Below, in pieces: positions 17,327 to 25,226 of a stretch of DNA of 64,000 bases (position 1 is its first letter; each line of letters begins with the position of its first letter). The translations under genes were made by a program, and so were the position numbers. Source of the DNA: a bacterium (lineage in GTDB: Bacteria > Planctomycetota > UBA1135 > UBA2386); NCBI GenBank assembly GCA_030432695.1, contig JAUILN010000009.1, forward strand, positions 372,001-436,000. Reading direction: 5' to 3'. The notes below the pieces were generated by a model, which saw only the letters and a list, made by a program, of their open reading frames with translations, was not told where the DNA came from and did no database searches.

Positions 17327-19576
17327 ATGCGGATTGCGTGCATCGGCGGCGGCCCCGCCGGCCTGTTCTTCTCGATCCTGATGCGGAAGTCGTTCCCGCA
17401 GGTGGAGATCGACGTCTACGAGCGCAACCGTCCCGACGACACCTTCGGCTGGGGCGTGGTGTTCTCCGACGAGACGCTGGGCAACCTCGAGGACGCCGAC
17501 GGCCCGAGCCTGCAGCGGATCCGCAAGGCGTTCCGCTACTGGTCGGACATGTACACGTGGATCCAGGACCCGGCGACGATGGTCCGGTCCACCGGCCACG
17601 GCTTCTGCGGCATGTCGCGGCGCGGGCTCCTGCAGATCCTGCACGCGCGGGCCGAGGAACTCGGCGTGAGGCTCTTCTTCGAGACCGAGGTCGGGCTCGA
17701 CGACGTCCGGGATGCCGATCTGGTGGTTGCCTGCGACGGCGTGAACTCGCCGATCCGCGACCAGCTCGCCGAGACGTTTCGGCCAGACCTCGACTGGCGG
17801 CAGTGCCGCTTCGCGTGGTTCGGCACCGACAAGGACCTCGACGCGTTCACCTTCATCTTCAAGGAGAACGAGCACGGCCTGTTCCAGGTGCACGCCTACC
17901 CGTTCGCCCCGAACCTCGGCACCTGGATCGTCGAGTGCCAGGAAGACGTCTGGCGACGGGCCGGGCTCGACCAGCTCGACGAGGAGCAGTCGGCGCGCTA
18001 CTGCGAGGAGCTGTTCGCCGAGTGGCTCGATGGGCACAAGCTGCTCATCAACCGCTCGATCTGGCGCAGCTTCCCCACCGTGCGCTGCAAGACCTGGGTC
18101 GCGGGCAACGTGGTGCTGATGGGCGACGCCGCGCACACCGCGCACTTCTCGATCGGTTCGGGGACCAAGCTGGCGATGGAGGACGCGATCGCGCTGCGCG
18201 ACGCGTTCCAACAGGTCGGTCTCGACGACGTGCCGGCGGCGTTGCGGGCCTACGAGGATTCGCGCTACGTCGACGTGCTCAAGCTGCAGAAGGCCGCGCA
18301 GACCAGCCTCGAGTGGTTCGAGAACTCGGCGCGCTACCTGAAGCAGGACCCGACGGTGTTCACCTTCAACCTGATGACCCGCAGCAAGCGGATCACCTGG
18401 GACAACCTGCGAAAGCGTGATCCCGAGCTGGTGGAGGCGACCGGTCGCCGGTTCGCAACGGCGCAGGGCCACCCGGAGCTGGCGACCGGCGAGCAGGTGG
18501 TGCCGCCGATGTTCGTGCCGGGGAAGATCGGTGCGTTGGAGTTGCCGAACCGGGTGGTGGTCTCGCCGATGTGTCAGTACTCGGCGAAGGACGGTCTGGT
18601 CGACGACTGGCACCTCGTGCACCTCGGCTCGCGCGCGGTCGGCGGCGCGGGATTGGTGATCACCGAGATGACCAACGTCGAGGCGGCGGGCCGAATCACG
18701 CCGGGCTGCGCGGGGCTGTGGAACGACCAGCACTGCGCGGCCTGGAAGCGGGTCGTCGACTTCGTGCACGCGCACTCGCGGGCCAAGATCGGCATCCAGT
18801 TGGCGCACGCCGGCCAGAAGGCCTCGACCAGCCATGCCTGGACCGGTGAGGATGCGCCGTTGCCCGCCGACCAGGCCTGGACCGCGTTCGCGCCGTCGGC
18901 GAAGCCGTACCGTCCCGGTTGGCCGGCGCCGAAGGAGATGGACCGCAGCGACATGGACCGGGTCCGCGACGCCTTCGTGCGCGCCGCGCAGCTCGCCGAT
19001 GCGGCGGGATTCGACCTGGTCGAGCTGCACGCGGCGCACGGCTACCTGCTGTCGAGCTTCCTGTCGCCGCTGTCGAACCTCCGGACCGACGAGTACGGCG
19101 GCAGCCTGAGCAACCGGCTGCGCTACCCACTGGAGGTCTGCGACGCGGTGCGCGCGGCCTGGCCGCAGGGCAAGCCGCTGGTGGTGCGCATCACCGCGTC
19201 GGACTGGGCTGGCACCGAAGGGCTGACCGCCGACGATGCGGTGAGGATCAGCCGGGCCTTCGGCGAGCACGGTGCCGACGCGATCGACGTGTCGAGCGGT
19301 GGCAACGTGCCGGATCGGATCCCGGAGTACGGGCGGATGTACCAGGTGCCGTTCGCCGAGCGCATCAGGGCGGAGACCGGCCTGACCACGATCGCGGTCG
19401 GCGCGATCCTCGGGGCGGATCACTGCAACACCGTGCTGGCGGCCGAGCGGGCCGACTTCTGCGCGCTCGCGCGGCCGCATCTCGGTGATCCCTACCTCAC
19501 CGCCCGCGCCGCGACGCGCTACGGCCTCGACGATCCGGGCTGGCCGGGGCAGTACCTGATGGGGCGGCCGAGCTGA
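17327..19576 (+). CDS. FAD monooxygenase / old-yellow-enzyme fusion (salicylyl-CoA 5-hydroxylase or 2-aminobenzoyl-CoA monooxygenase-like)
   Basis: 749 residues. The first half is a group A flavin monooxygenase: IGGGPAG at 7-12, the VACDGVNSPIR DG block, and the LMGDAAHTAHFSIGSG motif near 265. The second half (about 391-749) is an OYE/NADH:flavin oxidoreductase: PNRVVVSPMCQYSA, QLAHAGQKAS, LHAAHGYLLSSFLSPLSN, DEYGGSL. This fusion is known from salicylyl-CoA 5-hydroxylase and 2-aminobenzoyl-CoA monooxygenase/reductase, which dearomatise or hydroxylate CoA-activated aromatics. No CoA-ligase or thioesterase of that pathway lies next to it, so the substrate is open. Confidence 0.85.
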   Translation: MRIACIGGGPAGLFFSILMRKSFPQVEIDVYERNRPDDTFGWGVVFSDETLGNLEDADGPSLQRIRKAFRYWSDMYTWIQDPATMVRSTGHGFCGMSRRGLLQILHARAEELGVRLFFETEVGLDDVRDADLVVACDGVNSPIRDQLAETFRPDLDWRQCRFAWFGTDKDLDAFTFIFKENEHGLFQVHAYPFAPNLGTWIVECQEDVWRRAGLDQLDEEQSARYCEELFAEWLDGHKLLINRSIWRSFPTVRCKTWVAGNVVLMGDAAHTAHFSIGSGTKLAMEDAIALRDAFQQVGLDDVPAALRAYEDSRYVDVLKLQKAAQTSLEWFENSARYLKQDPTVFTFNLMTRSKRITWDNLRKRDPELVEATGRRFATAQGHPELATGEQVVPPMFVPGKIGALELPNRVVVSPMCQYSAKDGLVDDWHLVHLGSRAVGGAGLVITEMTNVEAAGRITPGCAGLWNDQHCAAWKRVVDFVHAHSRAKIGIQLAHAGQKASTSHAWTGEDAPLPADQAWTAFAPSAKPYRPGWPAPKEMDRSDMDRVRDAFVRAAQLADAAGFDLVELHAAHGYLLSSFLSPLSNLRTDEYGGSLSNRLRYPLEVCDAVRAAWPQGKPLVVRITASDWAGTEGLTADDAVRISRAFGEHGADAIDVSSGGNVPDRIPEYGRMYQVPFAERIRAETGLTTIAVGAILGADHCNTVLAAERADFCALARPHLGDPYLTARAATRYGLDDPGWPGQYLMGRPS

Positions 19577-19674
19577 CGACGGACCCGTTGGCCGGAGTAC
19601 GACAGGAGAACTTCCGTTCGCGGCCGGCAGCGGCTCCGCGTAGGCGCGCCACCGATTCGAACCGAGAGACTCCG

Positions 19675-20820
19675 ATGCCCCAGACCCGTCGTTCCTTCCT
19701 CGCCGCATCCGCCGGCGCCGCCTTCTCCTCGCCGCTGTGGGCGGCGCGCGCGCGTGCCGCGAAGCGCCCCGTCGAGCCCGCCGGCCGGAAGCTGAAGCTG
19801 CTGATCCTCGGCGGCACCGGCTTCCTCGGTCCCGAGATCGTCAAGACCGCGGTCGAGCGCGGCCACTCGATGACGCTCTTCAACCGTGGCAAGACCGCGC
19901 CCGAGATGTTTCCCGACCTCGAGCACCTCGAAGGCGATCGGGACACCGGCGACCTCAGCGCCCTCGAGGGCCGCGAGTTCGACGCGGTGATCGACACCTC
20001 GGCCTACGTGCCGTCCCACGTCGCCGCGACCGCCGGGATGTTCGCCGACAAGGCGAAGCACTACACGATGGTCTCGACCATCTCGGTCTATGACCGCGCG
20101 GCTGCGGTCGAGGCGGGGCGGATCGACGTCGACTCGAAGCTGGAGACGGTCCCCGAGGAGATCGTCGCCTCGGTGAAGACCATCCGCGAGTCGTTCCAGG
20201 GTGGCGGCATCTACTACGGCGGCTTCAAGGCGCTGTGTGAGCAGGCCGCCGAGAAGGCGATGCCCGGGCGCGTCTGCCACAACCGGCCGGGCCTGATCGT
20301 CGGCCCGCGCGACAACACCGACCGGTTCACCTGGTGGCCGGTGCGGTTGGATCGCGGTGGCGAGGTGCTGTGCCCGGGCAACCCCGACGCCGGCATCCAG
20401 GTGATCGACGTCCGCGACCTCGGCGAGTGGATCGTCCACTGCGTCGAGCAGAACGTGACCGGCACCCACAACGCGGTCGGCTTCGACGGCGCGATCACCT
20501 TCGGCGAGTTCCTCGGCGCCTGCAAGTGCGCCAGCTCGACGCCCTCGACGCTGGTCTGGGCCAGCGAGGAGTTCCTGCAGGAGAGCGAGGTGGGGGCGTG
20601 GATGGAGATGCCGATGTGGATCCCCGACGAGGGGTTGCTGCACTACTCCAACCGCAGTGCGATCGACAGCGGCCTGAAGTTCCGCCCGCTCGGCGACACC
20701 ATCCGCGACACGCTGGCGTGGGCGAAGGAGGAGGAGACGCGGCGGCCGATGTTCGCGCGGACCGGCGTGAAGGCGGAGAAGGAAGCGCGGCTCCTGGAGG
20801 CCTGGAAGAAGCGCGGCTGA
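19675..20820 (+). CDS. Tat-exported NAD-dependent epimerase/dehydratase (extended SDR)
   Basis: 381 residues. The N-terminal TRRSFLAASAGAA is a twin-arginine signal. The Rossmann nucleotide loop GGTGFLG is at 46-52, and a YxxxK pair occurs in YYGGFKALCE. The sequence resembles nucleoside-diphosphate-sugar epimerase-like proteins of the extended SDR group; the export signal suggests a periplasmic cofactor-carrying enzyme folded before transport. The substrate is unknown. The ATG at 19675 is set by the Tat signal. Its 3' end faces the cytochrome gene, with a perfect palindrome in the 51-bp gap. Confidence 0.85.
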   Translation: MPQTRRSFLAASAGAAFSSPLWAARARAAKRPVEPAGRKLKLLILGGTGFLGPEIVKTAVERGHSMTLFNRGKTAPEMFPDLEHLEGDRDTGDLSALEGREFDAVIDTSAYVPSHVAATAGMFADKAKHYTMVSTISVYDRAAAVEAGRIDVDSKLETVPEEIVASVKTIRESFQGGGIYYGGFKALCEQAAEKAMPGRVCHNRPGLIVGPRDNTDRFTWWPVRLDRGGEVLCPGNPDAGIQVIDVRDLGEWIVHCVEQNVTGTHNAVGFDGAITFGEFLGACKCASSTPSTLVWASEEFLQESEVGAWMEMPMWIPDEGLLHYSNRSAIDSGLKFRPLGDTIRDTLAWAKEEETRRPMFARTGVKAEKEARLLEAWKKRG

Positions 20821-20826
20821 GGAGGA

Positions 20827-20865
20827 ATCTGTCGTAGTTGGTGCCAGGCACCAACTACGACAGAT
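20827..20865. repeat. 39-nt REP-like palindrome, perfect copy
   Basis: Perfect 19-bp inverted repeat with a single central base; the arms start with ATCTGTCGTAG and the core is GGTGCCAGGCACC. It lies between two convergent genes and can act as a terminator for both. Related copies are at 22505, 22713 and 54831. Confidence 0.9.
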
Positions 20866-20871
20866 CCGGTG

Positions 20872-22401
20872 TCAGAGCGTGCGCAGGAACGCGATCAGCG
20901 CGCGCTTGTCGTCGCTGGACAGATCGAGGCCGAAGCGGTGGCCCCGCACCGGCCGGCGGGCCGGGTCGGCTGGCACGAAGCCGCTCGGCACGTAGTCGTC
21001 GTCGGTGCGTCGCGGGTCGAACCACTCCTCGAGGGTCTTCACCGAACCACTGTGTCCGAGCGGACTCCGATACCAGAGACCGCGCAGCGAAGGCACCTTG
21101 TAGTAGCCGGTGCCGCGGCGGGTCGACATCGCCAGCTCGGGGTCGGTGTCGACGCGTCGCCTGGAGACGTCGTAGCGTTCGAAGTGCTCGGCCGGTGGCC
21201 GGAAGCCGGGCGCGCGGACCAGCTGGTTGCTGGTGTAGAGCGGGGCCGGATGACAGTCCGTGCAGGACTCGCGTTCGAAGACCTGCTCGCCGCGTCGCGC
21301 CAGGTCGTCGAGGGAGTGCGGGTTCGGCGGCGGCGTCAGCGAGTAGATGTAGAGCGCCAGGGCGTAGAGCTGGTCGTCGCTGTAGCGGTCGCGGGTACCG
21401 GTGAACCAGCCCTCGCCGGGAGGCGGGGGTTGGTCGGTGCCGGTCGCCGGAACGTGGTCGCCGTAACGAGCCAGGAGGTCCACGCCCTGGTTGGTGGCGG
21501 CATAGCGCATCAGGTCGGCGATACCGCGGTGGCGCACGAAGCCGGTCGCATCGAGGTAGCGTCGGTCCGCGATACCGATGAGGTCCGGGGTCCGGGCCGG
21601 GGCCTGCAGGGTGGTTCCCTGCCGGAGTTGCACGCCGGGAGGGATGGCCTCGAGCTGTCTGGCGAGGTCGGTCATCGGTGCCTTGGCGCTCGGCTGGACG
21701 TCGTTCCACGGCACGTCGGCCAGCGTGCCGAGCACGCGGCGCAGGATCGGCTCCGGGGCGGCTGCTCGGCGGATGTCGGCGGCGAACAGCTGCTCGAACG
21801 GCAGGTTGCCCTGCGCCCCTTCGACCGGAGTGCCGTCGTCGAGCACGCGGGTGTGGCACATCGCGCAGGACAGGTTGCCGAGTTCCAGCCGGCCCTTCTC
21901 CCGGATCACCCAGCGGGCGAACGGCAGGATCCCCTCCGTCGTCGTCGGCACTTCGAACTGCTCGTACCAGGCTGGATCGAGCACCTGCTCGGGTCCGAAG
22001 ATCGGGCCGTCGAAGTCGATCGGTGCGTGGAAGACCAGGCGGCCGGCGGCGATCCAGTCCTGCTGGTCGTGGAGGTCGGAGGGTTCGAAGGCCGGCTCCG
22101 GGTCCTTCGATCGGAGTTCGTCCCGGTAGCCCTCGGGTTCGTGGTCGGGGTGGTAGACCGGGTAGGAGCGCCAGACCGTGCGGAGGGGCAGCGCGGCGTA
22201 GTGATCAGGGTCGATGTGGCGGGGGGAGAACTCGGGACGTGCCAGCGGCAGTTCGAAGTCCTCGAGGGCGGTCGGGTCCCAGGTCTTGGGGACGTTCGGC
22301 GTCCAGGTTTCTTGTGCGCCGACGGACGTCGTCAGGAGCAGCAGGGCCAGGGCGCGAGGGGCGATGGGGCGGCGAGGGCTCGGTGAGGCTGCGATGGGCA
22401 T
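20872..22401 (-). CDS. Exported di-heme c-type cytochrome (peroxidase-like)
   Basis: 509 residues with a signal peptide ending near TTSVGAQ. Two CxxCH sites bind haem c: CAMCH at 179-183 and CTDCH at 380-384. The C-terminal part has VPSLRGLWYRSPLGHSG and ends with DDKRALIAFLRTL, as in cytochrome c peroxidase and di-heme families. The first 170 residues are an extra domain I do not recognise. It is probably periplasmic. The ATG at 22401 begins the signal peptide; the frame stays open upstream through repeat DNA, which is not coding. Confidence 0.8.
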   Translation of the reverse strand: MPIAASPSPRRPIAPRALALLLLTTSVGAQETWTPNVPKTWDPTALEDFELPLARPEFSPRHIDPDHYAALPLRTVWRSYPVYHPDHEPEGYRDELRSKDPEPAFEPSDLHDQQDWIAAGRLVFHAPIDFDGPIFGPEQVLDPAWYEQFEVPTTTEGILPFARWVIREKGRLELGNLSCAMCHTRVLDDGTPVEGAQGNLPFEQLFAADIRRAAAPEPILRRVLGTLADVPWNDVQPSAKAPMTDLARQLEAIPPGVQLRQGTTLQAPARTPDLIGIADRRYLDATGFVRHRGIADLMRYAATNQGVDLLARYGDHVPATGTDQPPPPGEGWFTGTRDRYSDDQLYALALYIYSLTPPPNPHSLDDLARRGEQVFERESCTDCHPAPLYTSNQLVRAPGFRPPAEHFERYDVSRRRVDTDPELAMSTRRGTGYYKVPSLRGLWYRSPLGHSGSVKTLEEWFDPRRTDDDYVPSGFVPADPARRPVRGHRFGLDLSSDDKRALIAFLRTL

Positions 22402-22504
22402 GGTCGGTCGGGGAGCGTCGCGCCGTTGGATCGCAGGGGCTCGTGGGGTGTGACAGCGAATGGGCGAGACGGCGGGGAACTGCTCCGGCCGCCCGTGGCG
22501 CGGA

Positions 22505-22543
22505 ATCTGTCGTGGTTGGTGCCTGGCACCGAGCGCGACAGAT
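22505..22543. repeat. REP-like palindrome, imperfect copy
   Basis: Outer arms ATCTGTCG/CGACAGAT and core GGTGCCTGGCACC pair; the bases between them do not. It differs in only a few positions from the perfect copy at 20827-20865. Confidence 0.85.
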
Positions 22544-22712
22544 TTGGGGGAGGCGTGCTCGGCCTGTCGCAGTCGGTGCCAGGCACGGCAGCCAACACAA
22601 CGGCAGGTGCGGCGGCGGCGGATGTGAGCATCCGTCCGTTGTGTCAGCCGCCGTGCCAGGCACCGGCAGCGACACGCGCGCGTCGCGGGGGAGGGGCGGT
22701 TGCTCGATCGGA

Positions 22713-22751
22713 ATCTGTCGTGGTTGGTGCCTGGCACCGAGCGCGACAGAT
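22713..22751. repeat. REP-like palindrome, duplicated copy
   Basis: Same 39-nt sequence as the copy at 22505-22543, 208 bp away in the same orientation, with shared flanking sequence. The pair reflects a local tandem duplication rather than two independent insertions. Confidence 0.85.
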
Positions 22752-22813
22752 TCGGGGGGGCGTGCTCGGCATGGCACCGTCAGCGACACGTGCGCGTCGC
22801 GGGGGAGGGGCGG

Positions 22814-23716
22814 CTACTCGACCAGTCCGAATGCGCGGATTCCCGGTGTGTCGAGGATGCGCGTGCCGTCTGCCAACACGGTGAGCAGGGAGCGCGATGT
22901 CGTATGGCGTCCCTTGCTGTCGCCGCGGCGGACGGCTCCGGTCCGACGTTCGGTGTCCGGGTCGAGGGCGTTCGCCAGCGAGGACTTGCCGGCTCCGCTG
23001 TGGCCGAGGAAGGCGCAGGACCGCCCGGCGATCGCCGCGCGCAGCGCTGCGATGCCGCGGCCATCGACCGCGCTGACCGCGAAGGAAGGCAGACCGTCGG
23101 CCTCGAACGCCTGGAGCTGCTCGTCGAAGGCGCCGTCGGCGACCATGTCGATCTTGGTCAGCACCACCGCTGCGTCGATCCCGCCACTGCGGAGCGCTGC
23201 GCGGATCCGTTCCACCAACCCCCAGCGCGGTCGGTCGGCGGGGATCGTGACCACACCCAGGTCGAGGTTGGCGGCCACCGGCTTGGGCCGGCCCGGACGG
23301 GCAGGGTCCTCGCGGCTCAGCAGCGTGCGACGCGGCAGCAGCTCCTCGGCGCGGTGTGCGCCATCGACCGCGGTCGAGATCTGCACCACGTCGCCGGCGA
23401 CGATCGAGACCAGGCGGGGATGACGGCGCGCGAAGCACCGCTCTCCCTCGAGGTCGATCTCGACCCGGGTCCGGTCGACGCCCAGCACAGTGGCCTCGCG
23501 CAGCGCGCGCTTCGCGACCACCGCGTCGCGCCGCCCGCTCGCGATGGTCGAGCCTTCTGGTTCGGCCTCGAGCCGCGTCTCGTCGACCCTCTCCCGCGGC
23601 TTCTGCCGCTCCTGCTTCTTGCGCAGCTTGCGTGCCTTGCGGTCCTCGGCGTGCTCGCGCTCGTTCTCCTCACGGCGCGCGCGCTTGTCCATCATCCGAT
23701 AGAAGCGCTCGCGCAT
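22814..23716 (-). CDS. rsgA: RsgA-like circularly permuted GTPase lacking the zinc domain
   Basis: 300 residues. A charged N-terminal extension (1-55, rich in Arg, Lys and Glu) precedes an OB-fold-like domain (about 60-135). The GTPase motifs come in the permuted order typical of RsgA/YjeQ: G4 TKID (187-190), G1 GHSGAGKSS (238-246), GRHTTS, then G3 DTPG (289-292). RsgA checks late maturation of the 30S subunit. Normal RsgA continues for about 80-90 residues with a Cys-Cys-His-Cys zinc domain; here the protein ends at GLVE, eight residues after G3. The stop codon lies in repeated DNA that also occurs about 114 bp downstream. The ATG at 23716 has AAGGA four bases upstream. Confidence 0.8.
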   Translation of the reverse strand: MRERFYRMMDKRARREENEREHAEDRKARKLRKKQERQKPRERVDETRLEAEPEGSTIASGRRDAVVAKRALREATVLGVDRTRVEIDLEGERCFARRHPRLVSIVAGDVVQISTAVDGAHRAEELLPRRTLLSREDPARPGRPKPVAANLDLGVVTIPADRPRWGLVERIRAALRSGGIDAAVVLTKIDMVADGAFDEQLQAFEADGLPSFAVSAVDGRGIAALRAAIAGRSCAFLGHSGAGKSSLANALDPDTERRTGAVRRGDSKGRHTTSRSLLTVLADGTRILDTPGIRAFGLVE

Positions 23717-24031
23717 CCGGTCCTTGCGATCTGGTTCCAATGGAGTTCTCGGTTCGGTTCTGCATGTGTGTACGGACGAGCAGACCGCACGACTCGAAGC
23801 GTCGGCGGTCTGCAGGGGTGGGGGGAGCCACCGCGGAACCCGTTGGTCGATCAAGAGCCCGAAGGCGATCGTCTCAGCGGGTCGCGGCGGCGCCGCACGC
23901 AGCGATTGCAGCGAACGTCGTCATCCGGCGAACTCCAGGAAGCGGTCGGGTCGACCGCTCCGGTTCAGCGTCAGGATAACGGTGGGCCAGCCCGATCGGC
24001 CAGCCCATGGCCGCGCTGACCGGGTTGTCTG
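23717..24031. other. Intergenic region without recognisable gene
   Basis: About 315 bp between the start of the RsgA-like gene and the 58-nt repeat behind the lipoprotein cytochrome gene. The first part must contain the RsgA promoter. I see no coding region, RNA gene or further repeat. Confidence 0.5.
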
Positions 24032-24089
24032 GACCGACTCCTCCGGAGAATCAGCGCCAGGCGCGCAGGTTCTCCGGAGTAGTGGATCA
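24032..24089 (-). repeat. 58-nt stop-codon-associated stem-loop, copy B
   Basis: Read on the minus strand, it begins with the TGA stop of the cytochrome peroxidase gene. The stem CTCCGGAGAA/TTCTCCGGAG is 10 bp and differs from the other copies by paired changes. It is 49/58 identical to copy C, and the two also share about 25 nt further downstream (CA-ACAAC, then GTCAGCGCGGCC). Confidence 0.85.
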
Positions 24090-25109
24090 GGGCAGCTTCG
24101 GCTCCTCGAAGGTCAGGTCGGGCGTCAGCGACTCGAGGAACGCCACGATCTGGCCGACCTGCGCATCGGTGAGCGCTTCCCGGCCCTGGAAGGCCTTCAG
24201 GATCGGGTCGAGGTCGGGGTTGTCGAGGCCGCCGCCGTGCATCAGCTTCACCGCCTCGGCGAGGGTCGCGACGCTGCCGTTGTGGAAGTACGGCCCGGTC
24301 TTGGCGACACCGCGCATCGTCGGGGTCTTGAACGAGCCCTTCGCCGCGCCGTCGACCTTCTCGAACGCGCCCAGATCGGGGCTCTCCGCGTCCATCCCGA
24401 TGCCGGCGTTGTGGAACTTCAGGTCGGTGAACAGCGGCGGCGTGTGGCAGGAGACGCAGGCCGCCGAGGTCTGGAACAGCTGCCAGCCGGCCTGGGCGTC
24501 GGCGCTGATCGCAGTCTTGTCGCCGGCCTGGAAGCGGTCGAACGGCGTGCCGCCGGCCTGCAGCGTGCGGACGAACGAGCACAGCGCGTCGACCACGTTG
24601 TCCTTGTCGGGGGCCGCGCCGTAGATCTCCTGGAACTTCGAGACGTAGCCTTCGACGCCGTTCAGGCCCTCGACCACCGTCGCGAGCTGCTCGTCGCCGC
24701 CGCACATGTGGCCCTTCCAGGCCGCGCCGATGTTCGCCTCCATCGAGGGCGCGCGCCCGTCCCAGTAGAAGCGCTCCTGGTAGCCGACGTTGAACAGGGT
24801 CGGCGAGTTGCGGGTGTTCATTGCCCCGGTGACCTTCTGGCTGAACTGCTTGCCGTCCGTCCAGGCGTTCTCCGGGTAGTGGCAGCTGCGGCACGACATC
24901 TCGCCGTTCGACGACATGCGGGTGTCGAAGAACAGCTGCTTGCCGAGCGCGGCGCGGGCCTCCGACCAGTCGGACGGCCGGCTCATCTTCGGTAGGCCGA
25001 GGGTCGGGTCGGCGGCGGCGCCAGAGCCCGACTCGCCTCCGCAGGCGGCGAGGCCGAGGAGTGCGAAGAAGCTGGCGGTCAGGAGAGAGGTGCGTTGGAG
25101 CCTGTTCAT
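24087..25109 (-). CDS. Lipoprotein di-heme cytochrome c peroxidase (MauG/CcpA family)
   Basis: 340 residues. The N-terminus MNRLQRTSLLTASFFALLGL is followed by the lipobox LAAC (Cys23), so it should be membrane-anchored. Haem sites are CRSCH (73-77) and CVSCH (218-222). The family blocks LGKQLFFDTRMSSNG, RNSPTLFNVGYQERFYWDGRAPS and FKTPTMRGVAKTGPYFHNG are complete. The protein probably reduces hydrogen peroxide or oxidises an unknown partner in the periplasm. I chose the internal ATG at 25109 because the signal and lipobox start there. Confidence 0.9.
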   Translation of the reverse strand: MNRLQRTSLLTASFFALLGLAACGGESGSGAAADPTLGLPKMSRPSDWSEARAALGKQLFFDTRMSSNGEMSCRSCHYPENAWTDGKQFSQKVTGAMNTRNSPTLFNVGYQERFYWDGRAPSMEANIGAAWKGHMCGGDEQLATVVEGLNGVEGYVSKFQEIYGAAPDKDNVVDALCSFVRTLQAGGTPFDRFQAGDKTAISADAQAGWQLFQTSAACVSCHTPPLFTDLKFHNAGIGMDAESPDLGAFEKVDGAAKGSFKTPTMRGVAKTGPYFHNGSVATLAEAVKLMHGGGLDNPDLDPILKAFQGREALTDAQVGQIVAFLESLTPDLTFEEPKLP

Positions 25110-25226
25110 GTTGGCGGCGAGGGGTTGGGCGTGGCACGTCGCGTGGCGCATCGGTCGGCCGTGCGCGCGGAGCCGTAGTCCCGGATCCTAGGGCAATCCC
25201 GGGCTGGTGCCGAAGCCCGTTCCGGA

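Larger units (their letters stand above)
22402..22813. repeat. Repeat-filled intergenic region with REP palindromes and a REPIN-like doublet
   Basis: No gene is present. The region holds two imperfect copies of the 39-nt palindrome (22505-22543 and 22713-22751) in the same orientation, 208 bp apart. They mark a tandem duplication whose second unit lost about 90 bp. Between them, 22563-22679 is a large inverted repeat with arms of about 40 nt, each arm containing GTGCCAGGCAC. Inside it are ACACAACGG (22595-22603) pairing with CCGTTGTGT (22636-22644) and CGGATG pairing with CATCCG around TGAG. This is the shape of a REPIN, two REP sequences in opposite orientation. The promoter of the cytochrome gene must lie at its left end. 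Confidence 0.85.

Noticed and set aside
16067..19708. 1213-codon minus-strand open frame spanning two genes
   Set aside because: Antisense of the monooxygenase fusion joined to a shifted reading of the glycosyltransferase; both are clearly coding in other frames.
22402..22813. Possible CRISPR array because of several similar repeats
   Set aside because: Repeats are palindromic, unevenly spaced and partly nested, the spacers are not of constant length, and no cas gene is near.
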